From the NCBI GenBank assembly GCA_031268035.1, contig JAIRXW010000031.1, positions 1-44,993 on the forward strand: a stretch of 44,993 nt of DNA, in the 5' to 3' direction. Positions 8,567 to 16,872 of this stretch are shown here, in pieces. Each line of letters begins with the position of its first letter. Within the stretch, counting starts at the first letter, position 1. Made by a program: the position numbers and the translations under genes. Under the pieces are notes generated by a model. The model searched no databases. It had not been told where the DNA came from and saw nothing but the letters and a program-made list of their open reading frames with translations. Origin of the DNA: Rickettsiales bacterium (GTDB lineage Bacteria; Pseudomonadota; Alphaproteobacteria; Rickettsiales; UBA1997).

Positions 8567-9238
8567 TCATATGTTCAGATCATCCCCCACATCGTACTTG
8601 ATGACCTGGAAACCTAGAGGGTTGGCATACCTTTCTTCTGCGGTCATTTTCATATCGGCGAATCTGAATTGTATATTGGCTATCAGGTGTTTTTCTCTTG
8701 GATAGTCCTTTGATCCCAGTGAAGAATCATTATGCACAACAAATCTTATGCTGGCGATAAGGGGCGCCAGAAAGACTACAGACTTAATTTTAATCGTCAG
8801 TGTCCCCTTATCCCGTAGCATATTAACCACACTATTTTCATTGGCAGTGCTGTATTTCTGATACATTTTTTTATAGACACCGGGAATTGTGAGCATGCCC
8901 AATTTTTTTCTGTCGTTGACAAATGTTACATAATTATAACCTTCGCCGACCTCTAGAAATAGGTTTAGATAGAATTTTTTTATAGATTCATCGGCCGTTA
9001 GTTTCGATTCGGTTAGATTGTCAACGACGCTCAGCAGTCCAGTTTTATCTTCGAACTCCACCACATAGGGTTCGAAGGATTTGGACTCCGTAAATTTTTT
9101 GACAAAAATTACAGATATGACAACGGTAACCATGGCCACTATACAGAAAAACGACAAAATCTTTTTCTGTACTAGGATCAATTGATATTTATTAGAATAC
9201 CAACTCCTTAATTTAAGCTCCTCTTTTTTCTGTGCCAT
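8567..9238 (-). CDS. virB8: Type IV secretion system inner-membrane protein VirB8
   Basis: VirB8 is the bitopic inner-membrane assembly factor of type IV secretion systems. The 223-residue protein has a cytoplasmic N-terminus, one membrane segment at about 27-46, and a periplasmic NTF2-like domain ending in the conserved NPLGFQV (206-212). It is the first gene of a two-gene operon with virB9. The ATG at 9238 has no near ribosome site. An AAGGGGG (9261-9267) lies 22 bases upstream, three bases before another ATG (9257) that opens a 14-codon out-of-frame reading frame overlapping the virB8 start, so initiation here deserves care. Confidence 0.88.
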   Translation of the reverse strand: MAQKKEELKLRSWYSNKYQLILVQKKILSFFCIVAMVTVVISVIFVKKFTESKSFEPYVVEFEDKTGLLSVVDNLTESKLTADESIKKFYLNLFLEVGEGYNYVTFVNDRKKLGMLTIPGVYKKMYQKYSTANENSVVNMLRDKGTLTIKIKSVVFLAPLIASIRFVVHNDSSLGSKDYPREKHLIANIQFRFADMKMTAEERYANPLGFQVIKYDVGDDLNI

Positions 9239-9275
9239 AGCAACAAAATCCAGCCATTTGCCCCCTTCTGGAAAG

Positions 9276-9303
9276 ATAATATGTTAGAATATTTTATTTT
9301 CAA
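9276..9303 (-). promoter_or_regulatory. Candidate virB8-virB9 promoter
   Basis: On the minus strand TTGAAA (9298-9303) and TATTAT (9276-9281) are 16 bases apart, about 37 bases upstream of the virB8 ATG. Confidence 0.4.
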
Positions 9304-9348
9304 TTTTAATTTTCAGGTTCTAGGGGGTGTAAAATTTTTGCTTTTTGA

Positions 9349-9376
9349 TTGACAAAACCATACTTTTTTTTAGCAT
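9349..9376 (+). promoter_or_regulatory. Candidate murE promoter
   Basis: A consensus TTGACA (9349-9354) is followed after 16 bases by TAGCAT (9371-9376). The same TAGCAT -10 is seen before tRNA-Val. The site lies about 48 bases before the murE ATG. Confidence 0.4.
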
Positions 9377-9423
9377 CGGCCCATGTTTCATATTTTGTAC
9401 AATAGTTGATACTTCTTTCTGAA

Positions 9424-10896
9424 ATGGCGGAAAATCTGCATCTAAGTCTTCCTGATTTTAGAGATTTTGAAATTCTGTCGGTGGAAACGGATTCAAACAG
9501 GGTGGGTCCAGGCAGTATTTTTGTGGCCCTGGACGGCAAAACCAACAGAGGAGTGGACTACGTTGGGCAGGCTTTGGCCAATGGAGCGGGCGCGGTTTTT
9601 GTGGACGAAAGATATAACTATAAAAATGACGCTGTGTCCGTCTTCAGCATCAGAGAGCCGAGGAAAAAGCTAGTGGAACTTCTAAAGATATTTTTTGAGA
9701 ATAAATTTCCCGAACATATTGCCGGGGTCACTGGCACCCAGGGGAAAACGTCGGTGGTAGAATTTATCAGGCAAATAGTGATGGGGCTTGGATATGGCTG
9801 TGCCTCCATTGGAACTCTGGGATTAAAATGCGGGGAAGAAAGTACGAAAAATGGCAGCCTGACTATGATGGAAATTGTAGATCTTTACAGAACGCTCAGT
9901 GACCTGAGAAAAAAAAATGTAAACTTTGTGTCCATGGAGGTCACGAGCCAGGGTCTCGACACAGATAGATTTGATGGTATAAGTACACAGGTGGCGGCTA
10001 TCACTAACATATGTGACCATGAGCACCTTGACTACCATGGAAATATCGAAAATTATCTGGCCTGTAAAATGAAATTATTCCGAGAACACTGCGACGAGGG
10101 AGCTACCGTTGTGCTGAATCCGGGCATGGATTTTTATGAATATGTGAGAGCCCTCTGTGAAAATAGAAAATATAGGATATTGACCTTTGGCTATGCAGAG
10201 TCGGCGGATCTAAGAATACTATCCAATGAGACCGTAAATGGTTTCCAGAGAGCAAAATTTGAGCTGTTTGGAAAGACATACACCATAGACACTAGATTAT
10301 TTGGTGATTTTCAAGTCCTTAATCTGATGGAGGCTCTAGTCTGTGTCTACGGGTTTGGGATAGATAGGTCTCTGGACGAGATGGTTGCGACCTTAGAACA
10401 GGTGGAATCTGCCGATGGGAGAATGAAATTTGTGGCTAGCACTAAAAAAGGCGCCCGCATCTATATAGACTATGCCCATACTCCGAGCTCCTTTGAGGTG
10501 GTGCTGGGAATAATAGGGAAACATCTAAGGGAATTCGGCAATGGTAAACTTCTGTGTCTATTCGGTTCCGGCGGGGATAGAGACAGATCAAAGAGGGCGC
10601 TCATGGGGAAAATCGCCCAAAAATTTTCGGACATAGTGATAGTCACCGACGACAATCCCAGAACGGAGGATCCCGAGAAAATTAGGGCGGATATTCTGTC
10701 TGGATGTGTGGAGAACGGAGGCCGTGTCTATAATTTTGCAAATGGCAGAGAGGAGGCAATAAAATTTGCTCTCGGGCTTTTAGAAAAGGATGACACTCTG
10801 ATAATTTTGGGCAAGGGGCATGAAACATACCAACTGGTTCAGGGGGAAAGTAAATATTTTAGTGAAACAGCCATAGTGATGGAAAATCTTGACTAG
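9424..10896 (+). CDS. murE: UDP-N-acetylmuramoyl-L-alanyl-D-glutamate--2,6-diaminopimelate ligase
   Basis: A cytoplasmic Mur ligase that adds the third stem residue of peptidoglycan. From the ATG at 9424 the protein has 490 residues in three domains: an N-terminal UDP-binding domain (SVETDSNRV, GSIFVALDG), the ATPase domain with GTQGKTS (about 104-110), and a C-terminal domain with DDNPRTEDP. DNPR (410-413) is the motif associated with meso-diaminopimelate rather than lysine. An in-frame TTG at 9406 is an alternative start; neither has a ribosome site. The gene stands alone rather than in a dcw cluster, with holA downstream on the same strand. Confidence 0.93.
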   Translation: MAENLHLSLPDFRDFEILSVETDSNRVGPGSIFVALDGKTNRGVDYVGQALANGAGAVFVDERYNYKNDAVSVFSIREPRKKLVELLKIFFENKFPEHIAGVTGTQGKTSVVEFIRQIVMGLGYGCASIGTLGLKCGEESTKNGSLTMMEIVDLYRTLSDLRKKNVNFVSMEVTSQGLDTDRFDGISTQVAAITNICDHEHLDYHGNIENYLACKMKLFREHCDEGATVVLNPGMDFYEYVRALCENRKYRILTFGYAESADLRILSNETVNGFQRAKFELFGKTYTIDTRLFGDFQVLNLMEALVCVYGFGIDRSLDEMVATLEQVESADGRMKFVASTKKGARIYIDYAHTPSSFEVVLGIIGKHLREFGNGKLLCLFGSGGDRDRSKRALMGKIAQKFSDIVIVTDDNPRTEDPEKIRADILSGCVENGGRVYNFANGREEAIKFALGLLEKDDTLIILGKGHETYQLVQGESKYFSETAIVMENLD

Positions 10897-11052
10897 CCGT
10901 TAGAAACCCACCCGTTGGTCTAGGCCCTAGAGAGAAAAATTTATCTAAATTCATGGGAGATGCGCGTTCCGTGCAATGGTTTTTTTCATTCTGTGTTCTA
11001 TCCTGTGGAGGCGTGTTATTGATTTTTCTATAGAAAATAAAATACTGGGGCT

Positions 11053-12063
11053 GTGAAGATAGAAACTAGAAACGTTGGTTCCACTCTGAAGAATATATCC
11101 AATGGCGATTTTAAAGCTCTACTTCTCTATGGGGCGGCAAACTCATCGATTGGCCTGAGATTCAGGGAAACGATGGGTATTTTTCAGAAACACAAATACG
11201 AGGTCAGCAACCTAGTTCCCGAAGATCTAAAGGGGGAGGGCGGTGCACTGGCCGAAAAATTTGTGGCGACGTCTATTTTCAGTGCCAATATCCTATTTGT
11301 GCTGAAACTGATGGAAAAAGGTAATATGTTCACAAAACACCTAGAAAATCTGTTCGAAACTGTGGATCTGATGGACAATAAAAATTTTCTTCTCATCCTG
11401 GCGGATTCTCTCGAGAGCAGTTCCTCTCTGCGAAAATATGCTGAAAAATCAAGATATATTGCCTGCATAGCCTGCTATGAAGAAAATTCTGTGGACCTGG
11501 CTAACTTCGCTAGGAAAAAACTGGGTGAATATAATTTGGCTGCAAACTCAGAGGTAATTAACTATATAGTCAGCATCAGTTCCAGCAGCACGGCTATGGA
11601 GAACGAGATTCAAAAGCTATATCTCTATAAAAATGAAGAAAATAGAAATGTTTCCATGGAAGATGTTCAAAATTGTCTGGTGGATAACGCCTCTGCAAAC
11701 CTAGAGGATTTCATCAAAAGCTTTTGCAGTCTTGACAGGCAAGATACTCTGAGGGCAATGGATAAAATCTTTTGCGATGGCCTGGAGCCCATAGTTATAC
11801 TGCGATCCATGATTCGGCACTTTCTCATGCTGCAGAGAATATATTCTATGCTTCTGGAGGGGAAAAAGCTGGAGGAAATATTCGAGATCGAAAGAATATT
11901 TTGGAAATCAAAAATTTCCCTCGGGCATTACGTAAATAAATGGACCATGGAAAGCACTGGTTTGCTTTTGGAAAAAATGATTGCCGTTGAAAAAAATATC
12001 AAATTTGGTCCATCCGGAGCGCAATTAGAGATTGAAAATTTTGTTCTGAGGTGTTTTTTGTAA
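11053..12063 (+). CDS. holA: DNA polymerase III subunit delta
   Basis: The delta subunit of the clamp loader, which opens the sliding clamp. The 336 residues show the family layout: LLLYGAANSSIGLR near the N-terminus, an AAA+-like middle with FLLILADSLESSSSLRKYAE, and the C-terminal helical collar containing FFWKSK-type and HYVNKW segments before a final helix ending near VLRCFL. Overall identity to well-studied deltas is low, as is usual for HolA. The start is GTG at 11053 with a weak GGGG upstream. It converges on glmM with a 51-base gap. Confidence 0.8.
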   Translation: MKIETRNVGSTLKNISNGDFKALLLYGAANSSIGLRFRETMGIFQKHKYEVSNLVPEDLKGEGGALAEKFVATSIFSANILFVLKLMEKGNMFTKHLENLFETVDLMDNKNFLLILADSLESSSSLRKYAEKSRYIACIACYEENSVDLANFARKKLGEYNLAANSEVINYIVSISSSSTAMENEIQKLYLYKNEENRNVSMEDVQNCLVDNASANLEDFIKSFCSLDRQDTLRAMDKIFCDGLEPIVILRSMIRHFLMLQRIYSMLLEGKKLEEIFEIERIFWKSKISLGHYVNKWTMESTGLLLEKMIAVEKNIKFGPSGAQLEIENFVLRCFL

Positions 12064-12114
12064 AAAACATACGGTGGTTGGAACTGGGGAGTATTTCTTT
12101 GCAAAGAGCCCGTT

Positions 12115-13497
12115 CTACAGACATTCCATTATTTTACTATAGATGGCGTCGAATACATAGTTTAGTTTGTCAGTGTCTGTGCACTCAACCATTATTCTCA
12201 GGAGAGGTTCTGTGCCTGATTTTCTGGCAACAATTCTACCGAATCCTTCCAACTTCATGTTTTGCTCCTCTATGAAGAGTTTAACATTTTCCAGTTCCAG
12301 AGGATTGGATCTATTCCCACAAAACCTTATATTTTCCCGTCTCTGGGGAATCGATTTGTATACGTCTGCAATCTCACTGAATTTTAGCTCACTGTTTTTT
12401 TGCCTAGCTGCCTGCAACACCGCAAGAACCTGCAATCCGCAGAATATACCGTCTCCCGTTGTGCAATAGTCTCCAAATATTATATGCCCCGACTGCTCTC
12501 CGCCCAAATTCAGATTGTTATTTCTCATTTCTTCGGCCACATATCTGTCTCCAACCTTTGTCCTTATGACCTCTAGTCCGATGTTTTTTAAATATAGTTC
12601 CAAACCAAGATTCGACATCTGTGTTATAACAACAGTGTTGTTTCGAAGACTTTTCTCGTCGAGCATTTTTCGGGCCATAAGGGCGATTATTCTGTCTCCA
12701 TCGACCACATTGCCATCTTCACTGACGATAATTATTCTATCCGCGTCACCATCGAAGGCAAGACCGATGTCGGCATGCTCTCTGACGACTGTTTTTCGCA
12801 GAAGATCCACGTTGGTGGAACCACAGCCGTCGTTTATATTCGTGCCGTCAGGTTGGCAGCCTATCTTGACAACTTCAGCCCCCAATTCCCAAAAAATAGT
12901 TGGGGCAACCCTGTAACTTGCGCCATTTGCGCAGTCCAGCACTATTTTTAGACCGCTGAGACTCATATTTCTGGGGAAACCACCCTTTGTGTGCTCTATA
13001 TACCTCTGCTGATATATATAATTCTCAGATCTCCAGGCTTTTCCTATCTTATTATCCATTGGCAGATTTTCCATCAGTGTCGGATTATCTATCAGGGCTT
13101 CGATCTCTTCCTCTATCTTCTCTGGAAATTTTATTCCATTGGAATCAAAGAGTTTAATCCCATTATCGTAGTAGGGATTATGGGAAGCCGAAATCATTAT
13201 GCCGAGATTACATCTGAGAGATCTTGTCAGCATGGCCAGGCCTGGCGTGGGGATGGGACCCACCAGAAAAACCTCTCGGACACCTCCTGCCGTTAGTCCT
13301 GCGGTGAGTGCCGACTCCAGCATGTAGCAGGATAGCCTCGTGTCCTTCCCTATGACGACGCTTGTTTTTTTGGGATTATTTTTTTTCAAAATTTTTGCCA
13401 CTGTAACGCCCAACCTTAGGGCGAAGTCAGCCGTCATTGGGTATGTGTTGGCTCTAGCCCTTACCCCGTCTGTACCAAAATATTTTCTGGACACCAT
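12115..13497 (-). CDS. glmM: Phosphoglucosamine mutase
   Basis: Converts glucosamine 6-phosphate to glucosamine 1-phosphate for UDP-GlcNAc, the precursor of peptidoglycan and lipid A. The 460 residues begin with the diagnostic KYFGTDGVR and have catalytic phosphoserine S105 in SASHNPYYDNG, the metal loop DGDADR, the sugar loop GGEQSGHI and the phosphate loop RKSGTEPLLR. These separate it from the PMM/PGM at 3915-5303. The ATG at 13497 has AGAGAG upstream. Its promoter was not recognised. Confidence 0.95.
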   Translation of the reverse strand: MVSRKYFGTDGVRARANTYPMTADFALRLGVTVAKILKKNNPKKTSVVIGKDTRLSCYMLESALTAGLTAGGVREVFLVGPIPTPGLAMLTRSLRCNLGIMISASHNPYYDNGIKLFDSNGIKFPEKIEEEIEALIDNPTLMENLPMDNKIGKAWRSENYIYQQRYIEHTKGGFPRNMSLSGLKIVLDCANGASYRVAPTIFWELGAEVVKIGCQPDGTNINDGCGSTNVDLLRKTVVREHADIGLAFDGDADRIIIVSEDGNVVDGDRIIALMARKMLDEKSLRNNTVVITQMSNLGLELYLKNIGLEVIRTKVGDRYVAEEMRNNNLNLGGEQSGHIIFGDYCTTGDGIFCGLQVLAVLQAARQKNSELKFSEIADVYKSIPQRRENIRFCGNRSNPLELENVKLFIEEQNMKLEGFGRIVARKSGTEPLLRIMVECTDTDKLNYVFDAIYSKIMECL

Positions 13498-13820
13498 AAT
13501 CTCTCTGATATTTGCGAAAATACGCTAAATTCAAAAGCACAAAAAGTAAATGTTTTTATATTTTTGCTCTGCCTGCCCACTGACCATTGGCATCATCCAG
13601 GCCATCTTCTCCCCCAATTTGGTGATTCCATTTATTTTTCGATGTCTTAGCTGGACTAGGCTATCATATCATACAAAATTTAAATCCCTTGTAAAAAGAA
13701 TTTTTTTTGGGTATTATACGGCAGTAGTACGCGTTGTTCCTGTAATTCTTTTTAAAAATTTAGATTCCGATGGGAGGCGTGGGGCATATATTTTTTATTA
13801 ATAATAAGGGGGCTAATTTC
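13498..13820. other. 323-bp intergenic region between divergent glmM and the MORN gene
   Basis: Holds the promoter at 13689-13717. A short frame (13550-13801) crosses it but has no ribosome site and overlaps the promoter. No RNA gene was recognised. Confidence 0.6.
13689..13717 (+). promoter_or_regulatory. Candidate promoter of the MORN-repeat gene
   Basis: TTGTAA (13689-13694) and TATTAT (13712-13717) lie exactly 17 bases apart. Transcription from here would start near 13724, leaving a leader of about 97 bases before the ATG at 13821. Confidence 0.5.
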
Positions 13821-16613
13821 ATGTCAAACTTTAATGTAAAAAATGCTAAAAAATTATCTACATTAGCATTTGTTCTACTGCCATCAGTTTTATTTAATCC
13901 AGGGCTGGCCAGGTCAGAAAAAGAAAGAATAACTGACCAGACAGATCAGGAAGAATTAGATGGTGAATTCGGCAAAAATGGCGAATGCATTTACCCCAGC
14001 GAATGCATTTACCCGGGCGAGAACATCTACAAGGAAGAATATAGGAATGGCCTGAGAGATGAAAATGGTAAATACATCTACCCAAATGGGGGCATCTACG
14101 AGGAAGAATATAAGAATGGCCTGAGAGATGGAAAGGGCAAATACACCTACTTAAATGGGGGCATCTATGAGGGAGAATACAAGAACGGCAAGGAAGATGG
14201 AAGGGGCAAATACATCTACTCAAATGGGGGCATCTACGAGGGAGAATATAGGAATGGTCTGAGAGATGGAAAGGGCAAATACACCTACTTAAATGGGGAC
14301 ATCTATGAGGGAGAATACAGGAACGGCAAGAAAAATGGGAAAGGAAAAATAATTTACAAAAGTGGAGTTACTATTGAAGGAAATTTTAGTGATGGGAAAC
14401 TAGAGAAAAAGACTATTTCCAATGTTAACTTCGGAGAGAACGGGGTATTCTATGATATCAGTGGTGGCAAAATAACCTGTAATTTCCCCGAAGGAATTTC
14501 CTTTAGAGTTTCATTTGAGAAAGGATACATTAGAGATTTTGTGGAATATGATGACAAAAAAGTTGAGGTAAAATTTGACAAACAAACCGGCTGGTCCACG
14601 GTGGACGAAGGGCGAGGAATATATGTCAATAGAAAAGGGGAATTCTTTAGAGGAAAACTGGGCGCCAATACAGATTGGTCAGTTAAAGGAACACTTTTTG
14701 GACTAGATGGATCAATCTGCGAAGGAAAATTCGATAGGAATGGCCGTATCTCTGAGGGAAAGATTACCCAGGCAAATGGAAGCTATGAGTGGAGAAAACT
14801 TAAAATAATAGGTCGTGATAGCTATGTAAAAAAAATAGAAGAAAATGGCAGCATTAGCGAAGCTAGCGCAGAAAAATTTAGCCTCCTAAGAGGGTTTCGG
14901 CTTAAAAATAACGGTATCCGGGAGTATTTTTATTATGATAAATACTTTCGTACTGTTCGTGATACATTGTTAGATGGGCCCGAAACCTATGGGGAGGGGG
15001 AGAGAGCGGGCCAGATTAACTTTAAAAAGATAGATGACACTAGGAAACTGTCCAGTTGTAATTTTGGCCTATATGGTTTTTTTTCAAAGGGTTCCGTGAC
15101 CTACTATTCCTATGGCGCCGATGGAAACCTAGAGGCAACGGTGGAAGTGGACTATGGCGAGCTCAATAGGGTTCTCTCGGGAAAAATAGAAAATGGGGAT
15201 ATTCTTTTTAGATCTGGGGCCATAGTTGTCAGTCCCCCTGTAAAAACCTTCGAAGAGGCTCAAAGCCTTCTCCAGAGAGTTCAGAAACTTATGTTTGAAA
15301 ATCGATTTCAGAGAGGGGCCCAGGGGTTCGAAGGTGGGGCGGAAGAAGAAGTAAACCTAGGGATCCTCGCTAATCTGAAAGATTTAGAAAGTCTAAAAGG
15401 GGTCCGTTTCCAAAAACCTGGATTTAAAACCTTCTCTGGGGGAGACTACGGAAGTCCAACGAAGTTTCTAGAGTCCCTGGGGATCGACGCAGAAAACATA
15501 AAAAACATAGAGGAAGACTTTATATCGGTCTCGGTGGGTTTGCGCACAGGAGGTGATGGTCACGCGGTGGCTCTGGTTATAGATATAGGTAAAATAAAGG
15601 AAATTATAGATAAAAATGGTTTTATGGGAATAGATAAATCAGGTGAAATATTGTTCAAATGTTTTGACTCTGGTCGTGCTGTTGCCATGGGCTCCTGGAA
15701 GAAAGTTCTGGCTGGAATTGTAAAAAACGTTGCGCTGGTGGAGAATTCTGTTGTGCAGATTAGGGGCAGTTGTTGGGAACATTCGATGATTACGGCGATA
15801 GCTGCAGCAGAAAACAGGGGGTTGTTAGGAGGAATTGAGAGCACATCCATTAACTCTATATTTTATGGTTTCATAGCGGATAGGGAGTACGCTAGAGCTG
15901 TACTCGGCAATCCTGTGGCGGTGGCACAGCTACATGGGCAACTGAAGATGTTGGAGAGGAACAAAGTTTATCTGGGGACAGATAAAAATCTACTCGAGTA
16001 TATTGTAAGCCCTATAATTATATATTTATTGGAGGAATTTTCTAAAAAGGAAAAGTTGCTGGAGGAATATGACCAAAGAGTCCAATCTATTGGGGGAGGA
16101 TATCTGGAAGATAAAGATGGAGAGTCCGTAGAAAATTTTGAGAAACTTATCAGGGAAAGAAGAGAGGAGTTATCGAGGGAAATTACAGACGAAAAGGAAG
16201 AAACAGAGAAAAGGGGAAAAGAATTGAAAAAGCTAGAGGAAGCGGCCGAAGAAGACTGGAGAAGTCTTTCTGGCTATCTAGAAACAGAGTATGGAAAGTT
16301 TGGAGAAGGCCTAGATGGTTTTTACAAAGATTTCGACATAGGCATCAAATATGATCCAACCATGGTTGGAAGAATGATAGACCTGGCAAAAACAATTGCT
16401 AAAAAATTAGATGCTGCTGAGGAGCAAAATTTCCTGGGAACTGAAATAGAAAAAATAGAAAAAAGCAACAGAGCCTATGTGGAAGAATTACTCAGAGGCA
16501 GAACACGAGTGTTCGAACGGGGCCTGGAGAATACAAAAAAATTAAATGAACGCACAGAATTTTTGAGGGGCAAAATCAAATCGTCTAGAGTGGGGGCACG
16601 GTTCGGAAGTTGA
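13821..16613 (+). CDS. Exported MORN-repeat protein with possible cysteine-protease-like domain
   Basis: A 930-residue protein from the ATG at 13821, which has AAGGGGG eight to nine bases upstream. It starts with a likely Sec signal peptide (basic NVKNAKK, a hydrophobic stretch, cleavage near PGLA-R at about 31). Five regular 23-residue MORN repeats (about 66-180) with the pattern IYEGEY-NG--DGKGKY follow, then degenerate ones. The middle (about 200-520) resembles more diverged MORN-like beta strands. At 575-665 the sequence has GDGHAVALVID (H581), CFDSG (D616) and VQIRGSCWEHS (Q646, C651), the residue order of clan CE proteases such as YopJ and Ulp1. The tail (about 715-930) is charged and helical, probably coiled coil. 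The MORN and signal-peptide parts are clear; the protease reading is inference. It could be a secreted or surface protein acting on the host, but no function is established. Confidence 0.85.
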   Translation: MSNFNVKNAKKLSTLAFVLLPSVLFNPGLARSEKERITDQTDQEELDGEFGKNGECIYPSECIYPGENIYKEEYRNGLRDENGKYIYPNGGIYEEEYKNGLRDGKGKYTYLNGGIYEGEYKNGKEDGRGKYIYSNGGIYEGEYRNGLRDGKGKYTYLNGDIYEGEYRNGKKNGKGKIIYKSGVTIEGNFSDGKLEKKTISNVNFGENGVFYDISGGKITCNFPEGISFRVSFEKGYIRDFVEYDDKKVEVKFDKQTGWSTVDEGRGIYVNRKGEFFRGKLGANTDWSVKGTLFGLDGSICEGKFDRNGRISEGKITQANGSYEWRKLKIIGRDSYVKKIEENGSISEASAEKFSLLRGFRLKNNGIREYFYYDKYFRTVRDTLLDGPETYGEGERAGQINFKKIDDTRKLSSCNFGLYGFFSKGSVTYYSYGADGNLEATVEVDYGELNRVLSGKIENGDILFRSGAIVVSPPVKTFEEAQSLLQRVQKLMFENRFQRGAQGFEGGAEEEVNLGILANLKDLESLKGVRFQKPGFKTFSGGDYGSPTKFLESLGIDAENIKNIEEDFISVSVGLRTGGDGHAVALVIDIGKIKEIIDKNGFMGIDKSGEILFKCFDSGRAVAMGSWKKVLAGIVKNVALVENSVVQIRGSCWEHSMITAIAAAENRGLLGGIESTSINSIFYGFIADREYARAVLGNPVAVAQLHGQLKMLERNKVYLGTDKNLLEYIVSPIIIYLLEEFSKKEKLLEEYDQRVQSIGGGYLEDKDGESVENFEKLIRERREELSREITDEKEETEKRGKELKKLEEAAEEDWRSLSGYLETEYGKFGEGLDGFYKDFDIGIKYDPTMVGRMIDLAKTIAKKLDAAEEQNFLGTEIEKIEKSNRAYVEELLRGRTRVFERGLENTKKLNERTEFLRGKIKSSRVGARFGS
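14016..14360 (+). repeat. 69-bp tandem repeats encoding MORN units
   Basis: Five consecutive 69-bp units start at 14016, 14085, 14154, 14223 and 14292. Units 2 and 4, and to a lesser degree 3 and 5, are especially alike, suggesting duplication of a 138-bp pair. A smaller duplication (two copies of a segment around GCGAATGCATTTACCC) precedes them at about 13980-14016. Confidence 0.85.
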
Positions 16614-16621
16614 AAGATTAA

Positions 16622-16684
16622 CTGGGGTTGGATAATTCTGCTGCTATGGTATGACCAACACAATTTAAAAGGATCCAACCCCAG
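16622..16684. repeat. Perfect 12-bp inverted repeat with 39-base loop
   Basis: CTGGGGTTGGAT at 16622-16633 and its exact reverse complement at 16673-16684 begin nine bases after the MORN gene stop. They may form a 3' hairpin that ends or protects the transcript. No T-run follows, so it is not a standard intrinsic terminator. The rest of the gap to typA (16685-16872) shows nothing recognisable. Confidence 0.7.
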
Positions 16685-16872
16685 AGTATTCTCCCCGGAA
16701 TGTGTCTAATTATGACAATGGCTAAACAGCCGGAAAGTTTAGTGGTTCGGCCGAAAAAGACAAAAATTTTCAGTGCAGCTGCCAAATTCTAAATGCCAAT
16801 GACTAGTGGGTGAGGCCTTTTGCCCTATTCGCTCTATTTGCTAGAAATTTATTTTTTTACCACAACTAGCGT

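Noticed and set aside
13550..13801. Possible small hydrophobic gene upstream of the MORN gene
   Set aside because: No ribosome site, and it spans the best promoter in the gap.
14016..14360. Possible CRISPR-like array from regular 69-bp units
   Set aside because: Units are contiguous coding MORN repeats, with no unique spacers and no cas genes.
15771..15800. Papain-type reading of GSCWEHS in the MORN protein
   Set aside because: Papain enzymes need His and Asn after the Cys; the 279 residues that follow are helical and charged with no suitable His-Asn pair. The His/Asp-before-Cys order fits clan CE better.
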